From assembly GCF_006716315.1 (NCBI RefSeq), contig NZ_VFOV01000001.1, positions 3,984,501 through 4,048,500 of the forward strand: DNA of 64,000 nt, read 5' to 3'. The stretch is from Nocardioides albertanoniae (GTDB lineage Bacteria > Actinomycetota > Actinomycetes > Propionibacteriales > Nocardioidaceae). Below, piece after piece: positions 14,120-22,541 of this stretch; position 1 is the first letter of the stretch, and each line of letters starts with the position of its first letter. A program made the position numbers and the translations under genes. The notes under the pieces were generated by a model, which saw only the letters and a program-made list of their open reading frames with translations, searched no databases and was not told the DNA's origin.

Positions 14120-15526
14120 ATGGCCGTGCCCACGGCGATCCACACCCCGCACGACAGGCCGACCACGAGCAAGCGCGCCGAACCGACCGGGTGGGAGGTG
14201 CTGACCGCGCTGCTGGCGGGGTCGGCCGCGTTCCTGGTGGGCACCGACTTCGATCTGGTGCGAGGTCTGACGGTGGGCGGGCTGATCGGCGCGGCGCTGG
14301 CGCCGATCTGGGTGCGCGAGGCGAGCCGCTTCCGCGGAGCAGGGCTGGGCGGCGTACTCCTTCTTGCCTGTCTCCTCTCCGCGCTGGCGCTCACGACGTG
14401 GCGATCGGCGACGCACCCGCCGACCGAGGCCGGGGTGCTGATCGAGCTGCTGCCGGTGATCTCGGCAGCCACGAGCACCGGGGCGCTGCTGTGGAGCCAG
14501 CGGGTGCTCTCGCCGGGGCTCGTGGTGTGTCTCTACGCCGTGGGCGCGCTCGCCACCGCGACCACCGGGTCACGGTTCGCCGAGGATCCGTGGCGGTTCG
14601 GGTTCTCGATGCCCGCGACGATGCTGCTGCTGGGTGCGTGCATGCTGCTGCGGCGCGGTGGCCGTCGACTGGTGGGCGCCGACCTGGTCGCGCTCGGGGC
14701 ACTCACCGCCGTCACCGCGCTCTCCGGGGCACGGTCGATGAGCGCGTTCCTGATCATGACCGCGATGCTGGTGCTGTGGCAGCACCGTCCGGCGACGGCG
14801 AAGAAGGCCACCTCGGCGCTGGTCTCGCTGGTGCTGGTGGGCGCGCTGGGCCTCGGGCTCTACCGTGCCCTCGAGGGCGCGGCCCTCGACGGCTATCTCG
14901 GTGCCTCGGCCCAGCAGCGCACCGAGGAGCAGACTCAGGCCGCCGGCTCGCTCATCCTCGGCGGCCGGCCCGAGCTCGGCGCCACCGTCGCGCTGATGCT
15001 CCACGAACCGCTCGGCTACGGCGCGGGCACCATGGCGACCCCGACCGACATGCAGGCGGCCAAGCAGGGCATGTCGAGACTCGGGTACGACCCCGACAAC
15101 GGCTACGTCGAGCACTACATGTTCGGCACCCGCATCGAGGTGCACTCGCTGATCGGCGACCTGTGGATCTGGTTCGGACCCGCCGGGCTGGTGCTCTCCG
15201 GGTGGCTGCTCTGGCTCGCGGCCGGCTATCTCGGCCGCAGCCTCGCCCATCGCACCGGCACCGCGCTCGGCATCTTTCTCGCCCTGCAGCTGGGCTGGAA
15301 CCTCTTCTTCGGCCCCATCATCAGCTCGCTGCCCCCGCTCGCGCTCGCGCTCGGGGTGTTCCTCCTCCAGCGCGACCCGCAGCACGACGACGGCGCTGAC
15401 GACGACGGTGACCACGCGCCGCCGGCCCCCACACCGCGCCGTCGCAGGCGGCCGATGGCCGGCGCGCGGCGCCGTGACCAACGCGCCCGGCGCCGCTACC
15501 TGGCCGGAGGCCCGCAGCGTGCGTGA
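14120..15526 (+). CDS. Wzy-like polysaccharide polymerase / O-antigen ligase-type membrane protein
   Basis: A 468-residue integral membrane protein with about ten hydrophobic segments and a large periplasm-side loop between about residues 255 and 345 (ASAQQRTEEQTQAAG, then RPELGATVALMLHEPLGYGAGTM). This fits the Wzy_C topology, where the loop carries catalytic residues and joins repeat units. The C-terminus ends in a charged Asp/His and Arg-rich tail (HDDGADDDGDH, PRRRRRPMAGARRR). It starts two bases after the Wzc stop and overlaps the following acyltransferase gene by 8 bases, so the three are one operon. A second Wzy-type protein occurs at 40423-41832. Sequence motifs are weak in this family, so the call rests on topology and context. 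Confidence 0.78.
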   Translation: MAVPTAIHTPHDRPTTSKRAEPTGWEVLTALLAGSAAFLVGTDFDLVRGLTVGGLIGAALAPIWVREASRFRGAGLGGVLLLACLLSALALTTWRSATHPPTEAGVLIELLPVISAATSTGALLWSQRVLSPGLVVCLYAVGALATATTGSRFAEDPWRFGFSMPATMLLLGACMLLRRGGRRLVGADLVALGALTAVTALSGARSMSAFLIMTAMLVLWQHRPATAKKATSALVSLVLVGALGLGLYRALEGAALDGYLGASAQQRTEEQTQAAGSLILGGRPELGATVALMLHEPLGYGAGTMATPTDMQAAKQGMSRLGYDPDNGYVEHYMFGTRIEVHSLIGDLWIWFGPAGLVLSGWLLWLAAGYLGRSLAHRTGTALGIFLALQLGWNLFFGPIISSLPPLALALGVFLLQRDPQHDDGADDDGDHAPPAPTPRRRRRPMAGARRRDQRARRRYLAGGPQRA

Positions 15527-16550
15527 GAGCTGGATCGACTCGGCGCGCGGCCTGGCCATCATCCTCGTGGCGCTCTTCCACGCCGTGATCAACCTCGACC
15601 TGGTCGGCCTCGCCGGCCCCTGGTCGCGGCTGGCCTACACGCTCGACACCTTCCGGATGCCGCTGTTCTTCTTCCTCTCCGGACTCCTCGCCCATCGCCT
15701 GCTCACCCGCCCGCTGCGGGAGGTGCTGCGCACCCGATGCCTCACCCTGATCTACCTCTACGTGCTGTGGTGCCTGCTGCTCGGCACCTTCCGCGCGCTG
15801 CTGCCCCACGCCCCCGCCGGAGCCCTCTCCGGGATCGCGCGGGTGCTGGTCGCACCCGACGTCTACCTCTGGTTCCTCTACACCCTGTGCCTGTTCACGC
15901 TGGTCGGCTGGCTGACCCGACGGCTGCCGGCGTGGCTCGTCGTCGGCCTCGCGCTGGTCTGCTCCGCGGTCTTCGCCGCCGGGCTCGTCTCCACCGGCGA
16001 CATCGCCTGGGACAAGACGCTGCGCTACTGGCTCTTCTTCGTGCTCGCCTCGCGGGCGGCGCCGGTGGTGCGCACAGCCGTTCCTCGGCTACGGATGGCG
16101 CACGTGGCCGGGTTGGGTGCGTCGTACGTGGTGGTGCTGGGGTTCTTCGTCTACGTCGCCGACGACCGCATCATCTTCGTGCGCCCGATGCTGGGCCTGC
16201 TCGCGGTCGCCGCGGGGTGCGGGCTGGGCGTCGTGATCGCGGGGGTGCCCGCGCTCGGCTTCGTACGCCACCTCGGCACCCGCACGCTGCCGGTCTATGT
16301 CGTGCACGCCTTCCCCGTCACCGCCGCTCAGGCTCTGCTGGCCGGCCGCCACCTCGACTGGCCACCCGGGGCCACCCTCGTCGCGGTGCCGCTCCTGACT
16401 GCAGCGGCGATCCTCCTCCCCCTGGGTCTCGACCGCCTGGTCACCGGCCGGATCCGGGGCATCTTCGACTTCCCCGTCGCGAGCTGGACCGCCAAGCGCA
16501 CCCTGCCTCCGGCCCAGCCCGCTGCCGACCCGGCTCGTCTGCCCCGCTGA
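15519..16550 (+). CDS. acyltransferase 3 family membrane protein
   Basis: A 343-residue protein with about ten membrane segments. The N-terminal RESWIDSARGLAIILVALFHAV carries the family Asp/Arg/His pattern, and FRMPLFFFLSGLLAHRLLTRP follows the classic 'MPLFFFLSG' signature of OafA/NodX/WecH-type acyltransferases. These proteins move O-acetyl or other short acyl groups onto surface polysaccharide. The GTG at 15519 is chosen because GGAGG lies 8 bases upstream; it overlaps the end of the polymerase gene. In the operon with Wzc and Wzy it most likely acetylates the EPS. A diverged palindromic repeat follows directly downstream. Confidence 0.88.
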   Translation: MRESWIDSARGLAIILVALFHAVINLDLVGLAGPWSRLAYTLDTFRMPLFFFLSGLLAHRLLTRPLREVLRTRCLTLIYLYVLWCLLLGTFRALLPHAPAGALSGIARVLVAPDVYLWFLYTLCLFTLVGWLTRRLPAWLVVGLALVCSAVFAAGLVSTGDIAWDKTLRYWLFFVLASRAAPVVRTAVPRLRMAHVAGLGASYVVVLGFFVYVADDRIIFVRPMLGLLAVAAGCGLGVVIAGVPALGFVRHLGTRTLPVYVVHAFPVTAAQALLAGRHLDWPPGATLVAVPLLTAAAILLPLGLDRLVTGRIRGIFDFPVASWTAKRTLPPAQPAADPARLPR

Positions 16551-16556
16551 CGACAG

Positions 16557-16722
16557 CCGAGTCGGCGCAACTGCCCCACCCAGACACGTCGAGTCGGCGC
16601 ATCTGTCCCAGCTCTGGCTGCGACGGATGCGAGCGTGAGACAGACGCGCCGACTCGACGCCCTATCTCGAGACAGTTGCGCCGACTCGGCACTCGTTGGT
16701 GGGACAGTCGCGCCGGGTCGGG
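16557..16722. repeat. diverged palindromic intergenic repeat, copy D
   Basis: This copy lies between the convergent acyltransferase and GT2 genes. Units read CGAGTCGGCGCAACTG, CGAGTCGGCGCATCTG, then reversed CAGACGCGCCGACTCG, CAGTTGCGCCGACTCGG and CAGTCGCGCCGGGTCGG. It keeps the CGAGTCGGC start and the forward-then-reverse layout of copies A-C but has a different second half, so it is a second subfamily. As in copy A, the last unit is the CGGGTCGG variant beside the minus-strand gene. Confidence 0.75.
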
Positions 16723-16723
16723 G

Positions 16724-17632
16724 CTAGCGGGCGTACTCGTCGACGTAGGAGCCCCAGGCGCCGCGGAGCATGCCGGCGCCGCGGAGCAAGGTGCGGGTGC
16801 CGCGGGCGTGATGGGTCGGTGAGCCGGCGAGGCGGCCGACGACGAGGCGGGCCGAACCGCCCAGGACGCGGACGAGGCCGCGGACGCTGGCACGCAGGCG
16901 GGCCGCCAGGCGCCTCCCGCTCGGAGCCAGATGGACGTGGGCGCGGGAGTCGGAGTTGCCGATGCGGGCGGCACGCGCGCGGACCCAGGCGACGGTGGAG
17001 CGGTCGACGGGCACGAGGTCGTGCACCGGGGCTTCGTCGCACCACACGATCCGGCCTCCGGCAGCCGAGAGGGTACGGGTGAAGACGGTGTCGGACCCGC
17101 CGGCGAGCCCGAACCGGAGGTCGAAGCGGAGCGGGCCGACCTGCGCCATGTCGAGGAGGAGGTTGTTGGTCGCGGCGGTGGTGACCACGGTGCCGGTGGG
17201 ATGGCGCAGCCGCTGGAAGAAGCCGCCGGCGGTGATCCACGGGTCGGGCTCACCGACGAAGCGGGAGACGACCGGGCCGACGACGGCAGCAGCCCCGGTC
17301 GAGCGCCAGCAGGCGACCAGCGTCGAGAGCCACTCGGCCGAGGGCTGCTCGTCGTCGTCGATGAAGACGACCAGCGCCTCGGGCCCGGCCTCGGCGAGCG
17401 CCCGGTTGCGGGCCGCCGCGATGCCGGGCGCGGGCTCGTGCACATAGACCACGCGTACGTCGCCGGCGGCCGCCGCTGCCACCGCGGAGGCCGCGCTCGG
17501 CTGCTCGTCGTTGTCCACCACGAGCAGCCGTGCGCCCGGCACCTGGTCGAGCTGGGCACGAAGCATGCTCACGGCTTCGGCCAGCCCCTCGGGCCGCCGA
17601 TAGGTCAGCATGGCGACCCAGACGGGCCGCAT
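16724..17632 (-). CDS. glycosyltransferase family 2
   Basis: A 302-residue GT-A fold enzyme for cytosolic assembly of the EPS repeat unit. Visible: VWVAMLTYRRPEGLAEAV, the donor-binding VVDNDEQPSAAS, the metal-binding FIDDDEQPSAEWL near residue 90, a GGSDTVFTRTL acceptor loop and a basic C-terminal amphipathic tail (RRLAARLRASVRGLVRVLGG) that may touch the membrane. The ATG at 17632 overlaps the stop of the upstream beta-propeller gene (TGATG), indicating coupled translation. Sugar specificity cannot be read from the sequence. Confidence 0.88.
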   Translation of the reverse strand: MRPVWVAMLTYRRPEGLAEAVSMLRAQLDQVPGARLLVVDNDEQPSAASAVAAAAAGDVRVVYVHEPAPGIAAARNRALAEAGPEALVVFIDDDEQPSAEWLSTLVACWRSTGAAAVVGPVVSRFVGEPDPWITAGGFFQRLRHPTGTVVTTAATNNLLLDMAQVGPLRFDLRFGLAGGSDTVFTRTLSAAGGRIVWCDEAPVHDLVPVDRSTVAWVRARAARIGNSDSRAHVHLAPSGRRLAARLRASVRGLVRVLGGSARLVVGRLAGSPTHHARGTRTLLRGAGMLRGAWGSYVDEYAR

Positions 17633-19308
17633 CACTTGACCTTGATCGAGACCCAGTCCGAGAGCGACTTGTTGCCGAGCGGGTCGACGGCGGCGATGCG
17701 GTACTTCTGCGTCGAGCCGGAGACCAGGGCGGTGTCGGTGAAGCTCATCGCCGAGTGCTTCCAGAACGGAGCGTCGACCTTGACCGTCTTGATCGGGGTC
17801 GCGGTCGTCGAGCCGCGGTAGAGCTTGTAGGTCACCGCGGCGTTGTCCTTGTCGGGGTTGCCGGGCCAGCTCAGCACGGCCTTGCCGGCGGTCGTGGAGG
17901 TGGCCTTCAGCTCCCACGCGGCACCCCTCAGCTTGGGGCCGATCTTGTTGGGCGCGATGTCCTTGACGGCGAACCGCACCAGGCCCTGCTGCGGGGTGTT
18001 GTTGACCTTCAGGAACTCACCGCCGTAGACCACGTAGTCGTCGTTGGCGCTCACCGTCCAGGTCGCCTGCTCCGAGCTGGTGTAGGTGCCGTTGGTCCAC
18101 TTGGGATACCACTCCAGGAACTCCGGGCGCGGGGTGCCGGGGTGGTCGGCGTAGCCGTACTTGTCGTCGGCGATGTTGGTGCCGCGTACGTCCTGGGTGG
18201 TGGCGGTGGCGTGATACCAGCTGCGCGGCTTGGACTCCGGGAAGCCGCCCGAGGTGCCGCAGTAGTGCTTGTGGCTGGCCTGGTAGACGGTCTTCGCGGT
18301 CGGCCAGATGGCGTAGGTGTCGCCGTGGCAGTCCTCGAGCCAGGTCAGGCTGCCGCTCTTCCAGTCGGCCTTGAAGGAGCCTTCGGAGTTGCCGGCGGCG
18401 CCGCCGTAGTTGTAGCCGGTGCCGTATAAGCTGGTGCCGTCGGACTCCAGGGAGAGGATCGCGGCCTCGGCGCCACCGTTGCGGATCTCGTCGTTGACCG
18501 GCAGCGCGAGCGAGTCGCCGGAGGCGGTGTCGATCCGAGCCATGCCGTAACCGGGCTTGTTCGAGCCGTTGACGCTGGTGAACGCGCCGCCGATCACGAT
18601 CTGGGAGCCGTCGGAGGAGGCCACGATGTCGTTGACGTTGCCGCCCGCGACCGTCGGGTTCAGCGGCAGCAGGCCGGTGCCGGTGTCGCTGGGCTTGACC
18701 GCGGCCACCTTCGTGCGCGCCGTCTTGTCGGCCGAGGTGAACACGCCGCCGTAGTAGACCGCGTCGGCGGTGGCCGTGACCGCGTTGGTGGTGGAGTTGA
18801 AGATCGGCCGGAAACCCGTCGCCTTGCCGGTGGCGAGGTCGATCGCGGCGCCGCGGTAGCGGTTGGCACCGTCGACCTGGGTGAACGAACCCGCGACGTA
18901 GAGCAGCTTCTTGTCGGGCGAGAGCGCCATGTCCTTCACCTGGCCGTTGAACTTCGGCGCGAACCCGGAGATCAGCTCACCGGTGGAGAGGCGGTAGGCC
19001 AACATGTTGGCCCGCGGCGACTCATCGGTGCCGGCTGCGGCCCCCGCCGGGCGCGCCGAGGTGAAGTTGCCGCCCACGTAGACCGTGTCACCGACGATGA
19101 CCTGCTTCCAGGCGACCCCGTCGATCTGCGTCGTCGGGAGCGCGTCGGCCGAGACCGTCTGCGGCAGGTCGGTGTCGGTGGGGGCGGTGTCCGCGGAGGC
19201 GGACGTCGCCAGGGTGAGGCTCGTTGCCACGAGCACCAGAGCAGCCAGGATCGGCTTCATCACATCTCTCATCGCTGTTTCGATAGCTGGGTTCATCGCT
19301 GGGTTCAT
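17632..19308 (-). CDS. secreted beta-propeller protein with C-terminal FnIII domain (paralogue 1)
   Basis: A 558-residue exported protein. A signal peptide (MKPILAALVLVATSLTLATSASA, cleaved before DTAPT) is followed by propeller-like repeats with recurrent VYVGGNFTSA, LYVAGSFTQVDG, VYYGGVFTSAD, IVIGGAFTSVNG and VVYGGEFLKVN motifs, typical of DUF5122-type blades. Residues about 465-558 form a fibronectin type III domain. A Cys pair and His-rich segment (EDCHGDTYAIWP, ASHKHYCGTSGGFPE) interrupts the blades. The start at 19308 overlaps the upstream stop (ATGA); 19260 (MKPIL) is an alternative that gives a shorter N-region. It is a close paralogue of the gene at 20028-22346, including the Cys/His segment. 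Function unknown; probably binds or anchors the EPS outside the cell. Confidence 0.75.
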   Translation of the reverse strand: MNPAMNPAIETAMRDVMKPILAALVLVATSLTLATSASADTAPTDTDLPQTVSADALPTTQIDGVAWKQVIVGDTVYVGGNFTSARPAGAAAGTDESPRANMLAYRLSTGELISGFAPKFNGQVKDMALSPDKKLLYVAGSFTQVDGANRYRGAAIDLATGKATGFRPIFNSTTNAVTATADAVYYGGVFTSADKTARTKVAAVKPSDTGTGLLPLNPTVAGGNVNDIVASSDGSQIVIGGAFTSVNGSNKPGYGMARIDTASGDSLALPVNDEIRNGGAEAAILSLESDGTSLYGTGYNYGGAAGNSEGSFKADWKSGSLTWLEDCHGDTYAIWPTAKTVYQASHKHYCGTSGGFPESKPRSWYHATATTQDVRGTNIADDKYGYADHPGTPRPEFLEWYPKWTNGTYTSSEQATWTVSANDDYVVYGGEFLKVNNTPQQGLVRFAVKDIAPNKIGPKLRGAAWELKATSTTAGKAVLSWPGNPDKDNAAVTYKLYRGSTTATPIKTVKVDAPFWKHSAMSFTDTALVSGSTQKYRIAAVDPLGNKSLSDWVSIKVK

Positions 19309-19922
19309 CGCTGGGGCCGGCCCTTGAAGACGACCACGTCGGCACCGTCGCCGAGATCGAGCTCGACGCGCACCGGACGGGCCTGCTCGGGGATCTGGAA
19401 CACGTAGACCCCCTCGGCCGCGTCGCCCGGCGCGACGGACGGTGGGAAGGGCACCTCGCCGTCGGAGGCCACGCTGACCGCCGGGGTGCGCTCGGGGCCG
19501 AAGTAGGCGTTGACCACGCCGAGCGCCAGGTTGAGCTTCTTGTCGGTCTGGTTCTTGACGCTGACCGTGATCGCGAGCGCGGGGCCACCGACCTCGCCGG
19601 GCAGGCTCGCCTTGGCCTGGACCGAGTCGATCTCCTTCAGCCGGGCGGTCACGCCCGGCGCCGAGGTGGCCTCACCCTTCAGGCCCACCGCACGGGTGCC
19701 GGCGGCCGGCTTGCCCGGCTCAGGGTCCTTCGACGGGGAGGACGATGCCGAGGGCTGGTCTGATGTCGGCGAGGAGGAGGGCGCGGCCGCGACCGTCGAG
19801 TCCGCCGCGGGCGTGTCCGAACCGGACGGCCGCAAGACCAGCACGACGGCGAGGCTCACGAGAACGACAGCGACGACAGCGGCCGCGACGTACGCCGTCG
19901 GTCGCCGGACTTGACTGAGCAT
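19305..19922 (-). CDS. membrane-anchored extracellular protein, function unknown
   Basis: A 205-residue protein with a short cytosolic N-terminus, one transmembrane helix at about residues 10-30 (AYVAAAVVAVVLVSLAVVLVL), a Ser/Pro/Asp-rich linker (about 35-75) and a C-terminal beta-rich domain (VTARLKEIDSVQAKASLPGE, ALAITVSVKNQTDKKLNLALG, VELDLGDGADVVVFKG). The beta domain resembles DUF4352-like immunoglobulin folds, but I do not recognise a specific family. It lies between the two beta-propeller paralogues in the same direction, and its stop overlaps the start of the downstream one, so it is probably co-expressed with them. An extracellular partner role is only inferred. Confidence 0.7.
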   Translation of the reverse strand: MLSQVRRPTAYVAAAVVAVVLVSLAVVLVLRPSGSDTPAADSTVAAAPSSSPTSDQPSASSSPSKDPEPGKPAAGTRAVGLKGEATSAPGVTARLKEIDSVQAKASLPGEVGGPALAITVSVKNQTDKKLNLALGVVNAYFGPERTPAVSVASDGEVPFPPSVAPGDAAEGVYVFQIPEQARPVRVELDLGDGADVVVFKGRPQR

Positions 19923-20027
19923 GGGGGACTTCCGCGGCCGAGTCGGACAGAGAGGTTGTATTCAAGCGCACCATCCGGCTCTCCGGAGCGCCGCACCCCG
20001 CCGACTCCCCACAATCGGTGAATCGGG

Positions 20028-22346
20028 CTACGGCTCGACCACCGACAGATCGTCGTAGCCGACCTCGACCGGCGTCGCCCCGATCGTCGAGGACCCGTAG
20101 CTGCGAAGCATCACCCCACCTGCGATCTGGTTGGCGAGGGTCGAGTCGCTGAGCTCGTACGTCCAGGCCGACGGCTCCGACGACCCGGCCGGCCACACCT
20201 TGGTGCGCACGGTCGCCGGCGCGGTGCCGGTGACCTGGAGCCGCACCATCAACCGGTCGCCTGCGGCGACGCTCAGGCCCGGGACGGCGTTGGCGCCGAC
20301 GACCGGGGTGCCACTGCGCACCAGGTGGAGACCGACGGTGCCGTCGGGGTTGAACCGGAGCCGTGAGGCGTAATGGGTGGAGCCGGAGACCCGGGCACCG
20401 AGGATCGACCAGACGTAGCCCGCGTCGGGGAGCCGGGAGACACCGACGCTCACCGTCGCGTCGACGTCGCGCCCCGAGGCGTCTGCCAGCCGTGACTCGG
20501 CGGTCCCGCCGGGGGTGACCGCGTGCCGGCCACGGCCGTCGGCGACCGAGAAGCTGCTCGCGGTGCCGCTGCTGCGGGTCCAGGCGCCGCCGGCGTCGGC
20601 GCTGCCCCAGCCGCTCGCCTCGGCACGCTCGAAGGCGTCTTCGGCGATCGTGCCCTCTTCGGGCGGGGCAGGCTCGCCGTCGATCTCGACGGTGACCCAC
20701 TCGGAGGGCGACGTGTTGCCGAACGCGTCCTCGGCGACGACCCGGTAGCGCTGCGTGGATCCCGGCGGTGCCTCGGTGTCGAGGAAGCTCTGCGTGGTCT
20801 GCTTCCAGAACGCGGCGGTGACCGCCTGCGTGTGGATCGGGGCGACGTCGGACGAGCCACGGTAGACCTTGTAGGTCACGGTCGCGTTGTCCATGTCGGC
20901 GTTGCCCGGCCAGGTCAGGCGGGCCTGGCCGTCGGCCGGCGAGGTCGCGGTCAGCGCGAACTCCGCGCCGCGCAGCGCCGGGCCGACGTCGTTGGGCGCG
21001 ATCGTGTGGACCGCGAAGCGCACCAGCCCCTGCTGAGCGACCCCGTTGACCTTGACGAACTCACCTCCGTAGACGACGTAGTCGGCGTTGGCGCTCACCG
21101 TCCAGGGCGCCTGGTTGGAGCCCGTGAAGGTGCCGGGGGTCCACTTCGGATACCACTCCAGGAACTCCGGACGCGGGGTGCCGGGGTGATCGGGGTAGCC
21201 GTAGATGTCGCGCGTGTTGGTGCCGCGTACGTCCTGGGTGACCGCGGTGGAGTGCTGGAAGCTGCGCGGCTTGGTCTCCGGGAAGCCGCCGGAGTTGCCG
21301 CAGTAGTGCTTGTGGCTGGCCTGGTAGACGACGTCGGCGGTGGGCCAGACGGAGTAGGTGTCGCCGTGGCAGTCCTCGAGCCAGGTCAGCTGACCGGTCG
21401 CCCAGGAGGCCTTGAAGGAGCCCTCGACGTTGCCGCCGCTGCCGTAGTGGTAGCCGCTGCCGTAGAAGCTGGTGCCGTCGCTCTCCAGCGAGAGGATGGC
21501 CGCCTCCGACCCGCCGTTGCGCACCTCGGAGTTGACCGGCAGCGCCACCGAGGCGCCGGTCGACACCTTGATCCGGGCCAGCCCGTAGCCCGGGTTGGAG
21601 GAGCCGTTGACCCGGGTGAAGTTGCCCGCGATCACCAGCTCGGTGCCGTCGGGCGAGACCACCAGGTCCTGCAGCGAACCGTTGGAGACGGTCGGGTTCA
21701 TCGGCAGCAGCTGCGTGCCGGTGTCGCTGGGCCGGACCGCGGCCACCTTCGTACGCGCGGTGTTGTCGGCGGAGGTGAACGCGCCGCCGTAGAAGACCGC
21801 GTCGGCGGTCGCGGCGACGGCGTTGGTCGCGGAGTTGAAGATCGGCCGGAAGCTGGTCAGCGCCCCGGTGGCGAGGTTGATCGCGGCGCCCCGGTAGCGG
21901 TTGACGCCGTTGACCTGGGTGAAGCTGCCGGCGAGGTAGAGCAGCGTCTTGTCGGGCGAGAGCGCCATGTCCTTGACCTGGCCGTTGAAGCTCGGCGCGA
22001 AGCCGGTGATCAGCTCGCCGGTGGAGAGCCGGTAGGCCAGCAGGTTGGACCGGGGCGTCTCATCGGTGCCGGCCGCGGCGCCCGCCGGACGGGCAGAGCT
22101 GAAGTTGCCGCCCACGTAGACGGTGTCGCCGACGATCACCTGCTTCCAGGCGACCCCGTCGATCTGCACCGTCGGAAGTACGTCCGCCGAGACCGTCTCC
22201 GGCAGCTCGGGGTCGCTCGGAGCGGTGTCCGCCGTCGCCCCTCCCGACATGGCCAGGCCGCTCACGCCGAGCACGGCCGCAGCCGCCCCGGCAGTCAGCA
22301 GACGCCACCTCGCCCGGACGGCCTTGCCCTGAATCCGCGTCATCAT
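20028..22346 (-). CDS. secreted beta-propeller/FnIII protein with extra C-terminal lectin-like domain (paralogue 2)
   Basis: A 772-residue exported protein. The signal peptide (RARWRLLTAGAAAAVLGVSGLAM...GGATA, before DTAPS) is followed by the same propeller blades, Cys/His insert (EDCHGDTYSVWP, SHKHYCGNSGGFPE) and FnIII domain as the 17632-19308 gene, at roughly two-thirds identity by eye. A further module of about 200 residues follows (DAFERAEASGWGSADAGGAWTRS...DDLSVVEP), which looks like a concanavalin/LamG-like jelly roll of the kind that binds carbohydrate. The start at 22346 follows AGGGA. The paralogue pair with the small anchored protein between them looks like a duplication followed by loss or gain of the C-terminal module. 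Confidence 0.78.
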   Translation of the reverse strand: MMTRIQGKAVRARWRLLTAGAAAAVLGVSGLAMSGGATADTAPSDPELPETVSADVLPTVQIDGVAWKQVIVGDTVYVGGNFSSARPAGAAAGTDETPRSNLLAYRLSTGELITGFAPSFNGQVKDMALSPDKTLLYLAGSFTQVNGVNRYRGAAINLATGALTSFRPIFNSATNAVAATADAVFYGGAFTSADNTARTKVAAVRPSDTGTQLLPMNPTVSNGSLQDLVVSPDGTELVIAGNFTRVNGSSNPGYGLARIKVSTGASVALPVNSEVRNGGSEAAILSLESDGTSFYGSGYHYGSGGNVEGSFKASWATGQLTWLEDCHGDTYSVWPTADVVYQASHKHYCGNSGGFPETKPRSFQHSTAVTQDVRGTNTRDIYGYPDHPGTPRPEFLEWYPKWTPGTFTGSNQAPWTVSANADYVVYGGEFVKVNGVAQQGLVRFAVHTIAPNDVGPALRGAEFALTATSPADGQARLTWPGNADMDNATVTYKVYRGSSDVAPIHTQAVTAAFWKQTTQSFLDTEAPPGSTQRYRVVAEDAFGNTSPSEWVTVEIDGEPAPPEEGTIAEDAFERAEASGWGSADAGGAWTRSSGTASSFSVADGRGRHAVTPGGTAESRLADASGRDVDATVSVGVSRLPDAGYVWSILGARVSGSTHYASRLRFNPDGTVGLHLVRSGTPVVGANAVPGLSVAAGDRLMVRLQVTGTAPATVRTKVWPAGSSEPSAWTYELSDSTLANQIAGGVMLRSYGSSTIGATPVEVGYDDLSVVEP

Positions 22347-22437
22347 CCATCCCTGCGCAAAGGCGGCCACCGCGGCCGCGACGCGCCAGTGTCGCGGACA
22401 TGTCGGCGGTTCCGCCTGTCAAACGCACCCCGGATCC

Positions 22438-22448
22438 CCCGAATCGGG
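22438..22448. promoter_or_regulatory. GC-rich palindrome in the EPS divergent promoter (box 1)
   Basis: CCCGAATCGGG, a palindrome with 5-bp arms, lies between the divergent beta-propeller and beta-helix genes, 94 bases before the latter. It runs into ATCGGGTATGTG, a 12-base string found again, in the corresponding orientation, before the other beta-helix gene (44043-44054 site). Confidence 0.6.
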
Positions 22449-22541
22449 TATGTGTTGGACGTTGCGGTCCCACCTGCGCACGCTGCGGGTGCACACTTCC
22501 GCCCACGTCATCGGCTGCATGGTCCTAGGAAGGCTTCGTCC

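Noticed and set aside
20523..22541. Long upstream extension of the beta-helix protein frame on the plus strand
   Set aside because: It is antisense to the beta-propeller gene and low-complexity. The TTG at 22542 has a good ribosome site and begins a signal peptide.
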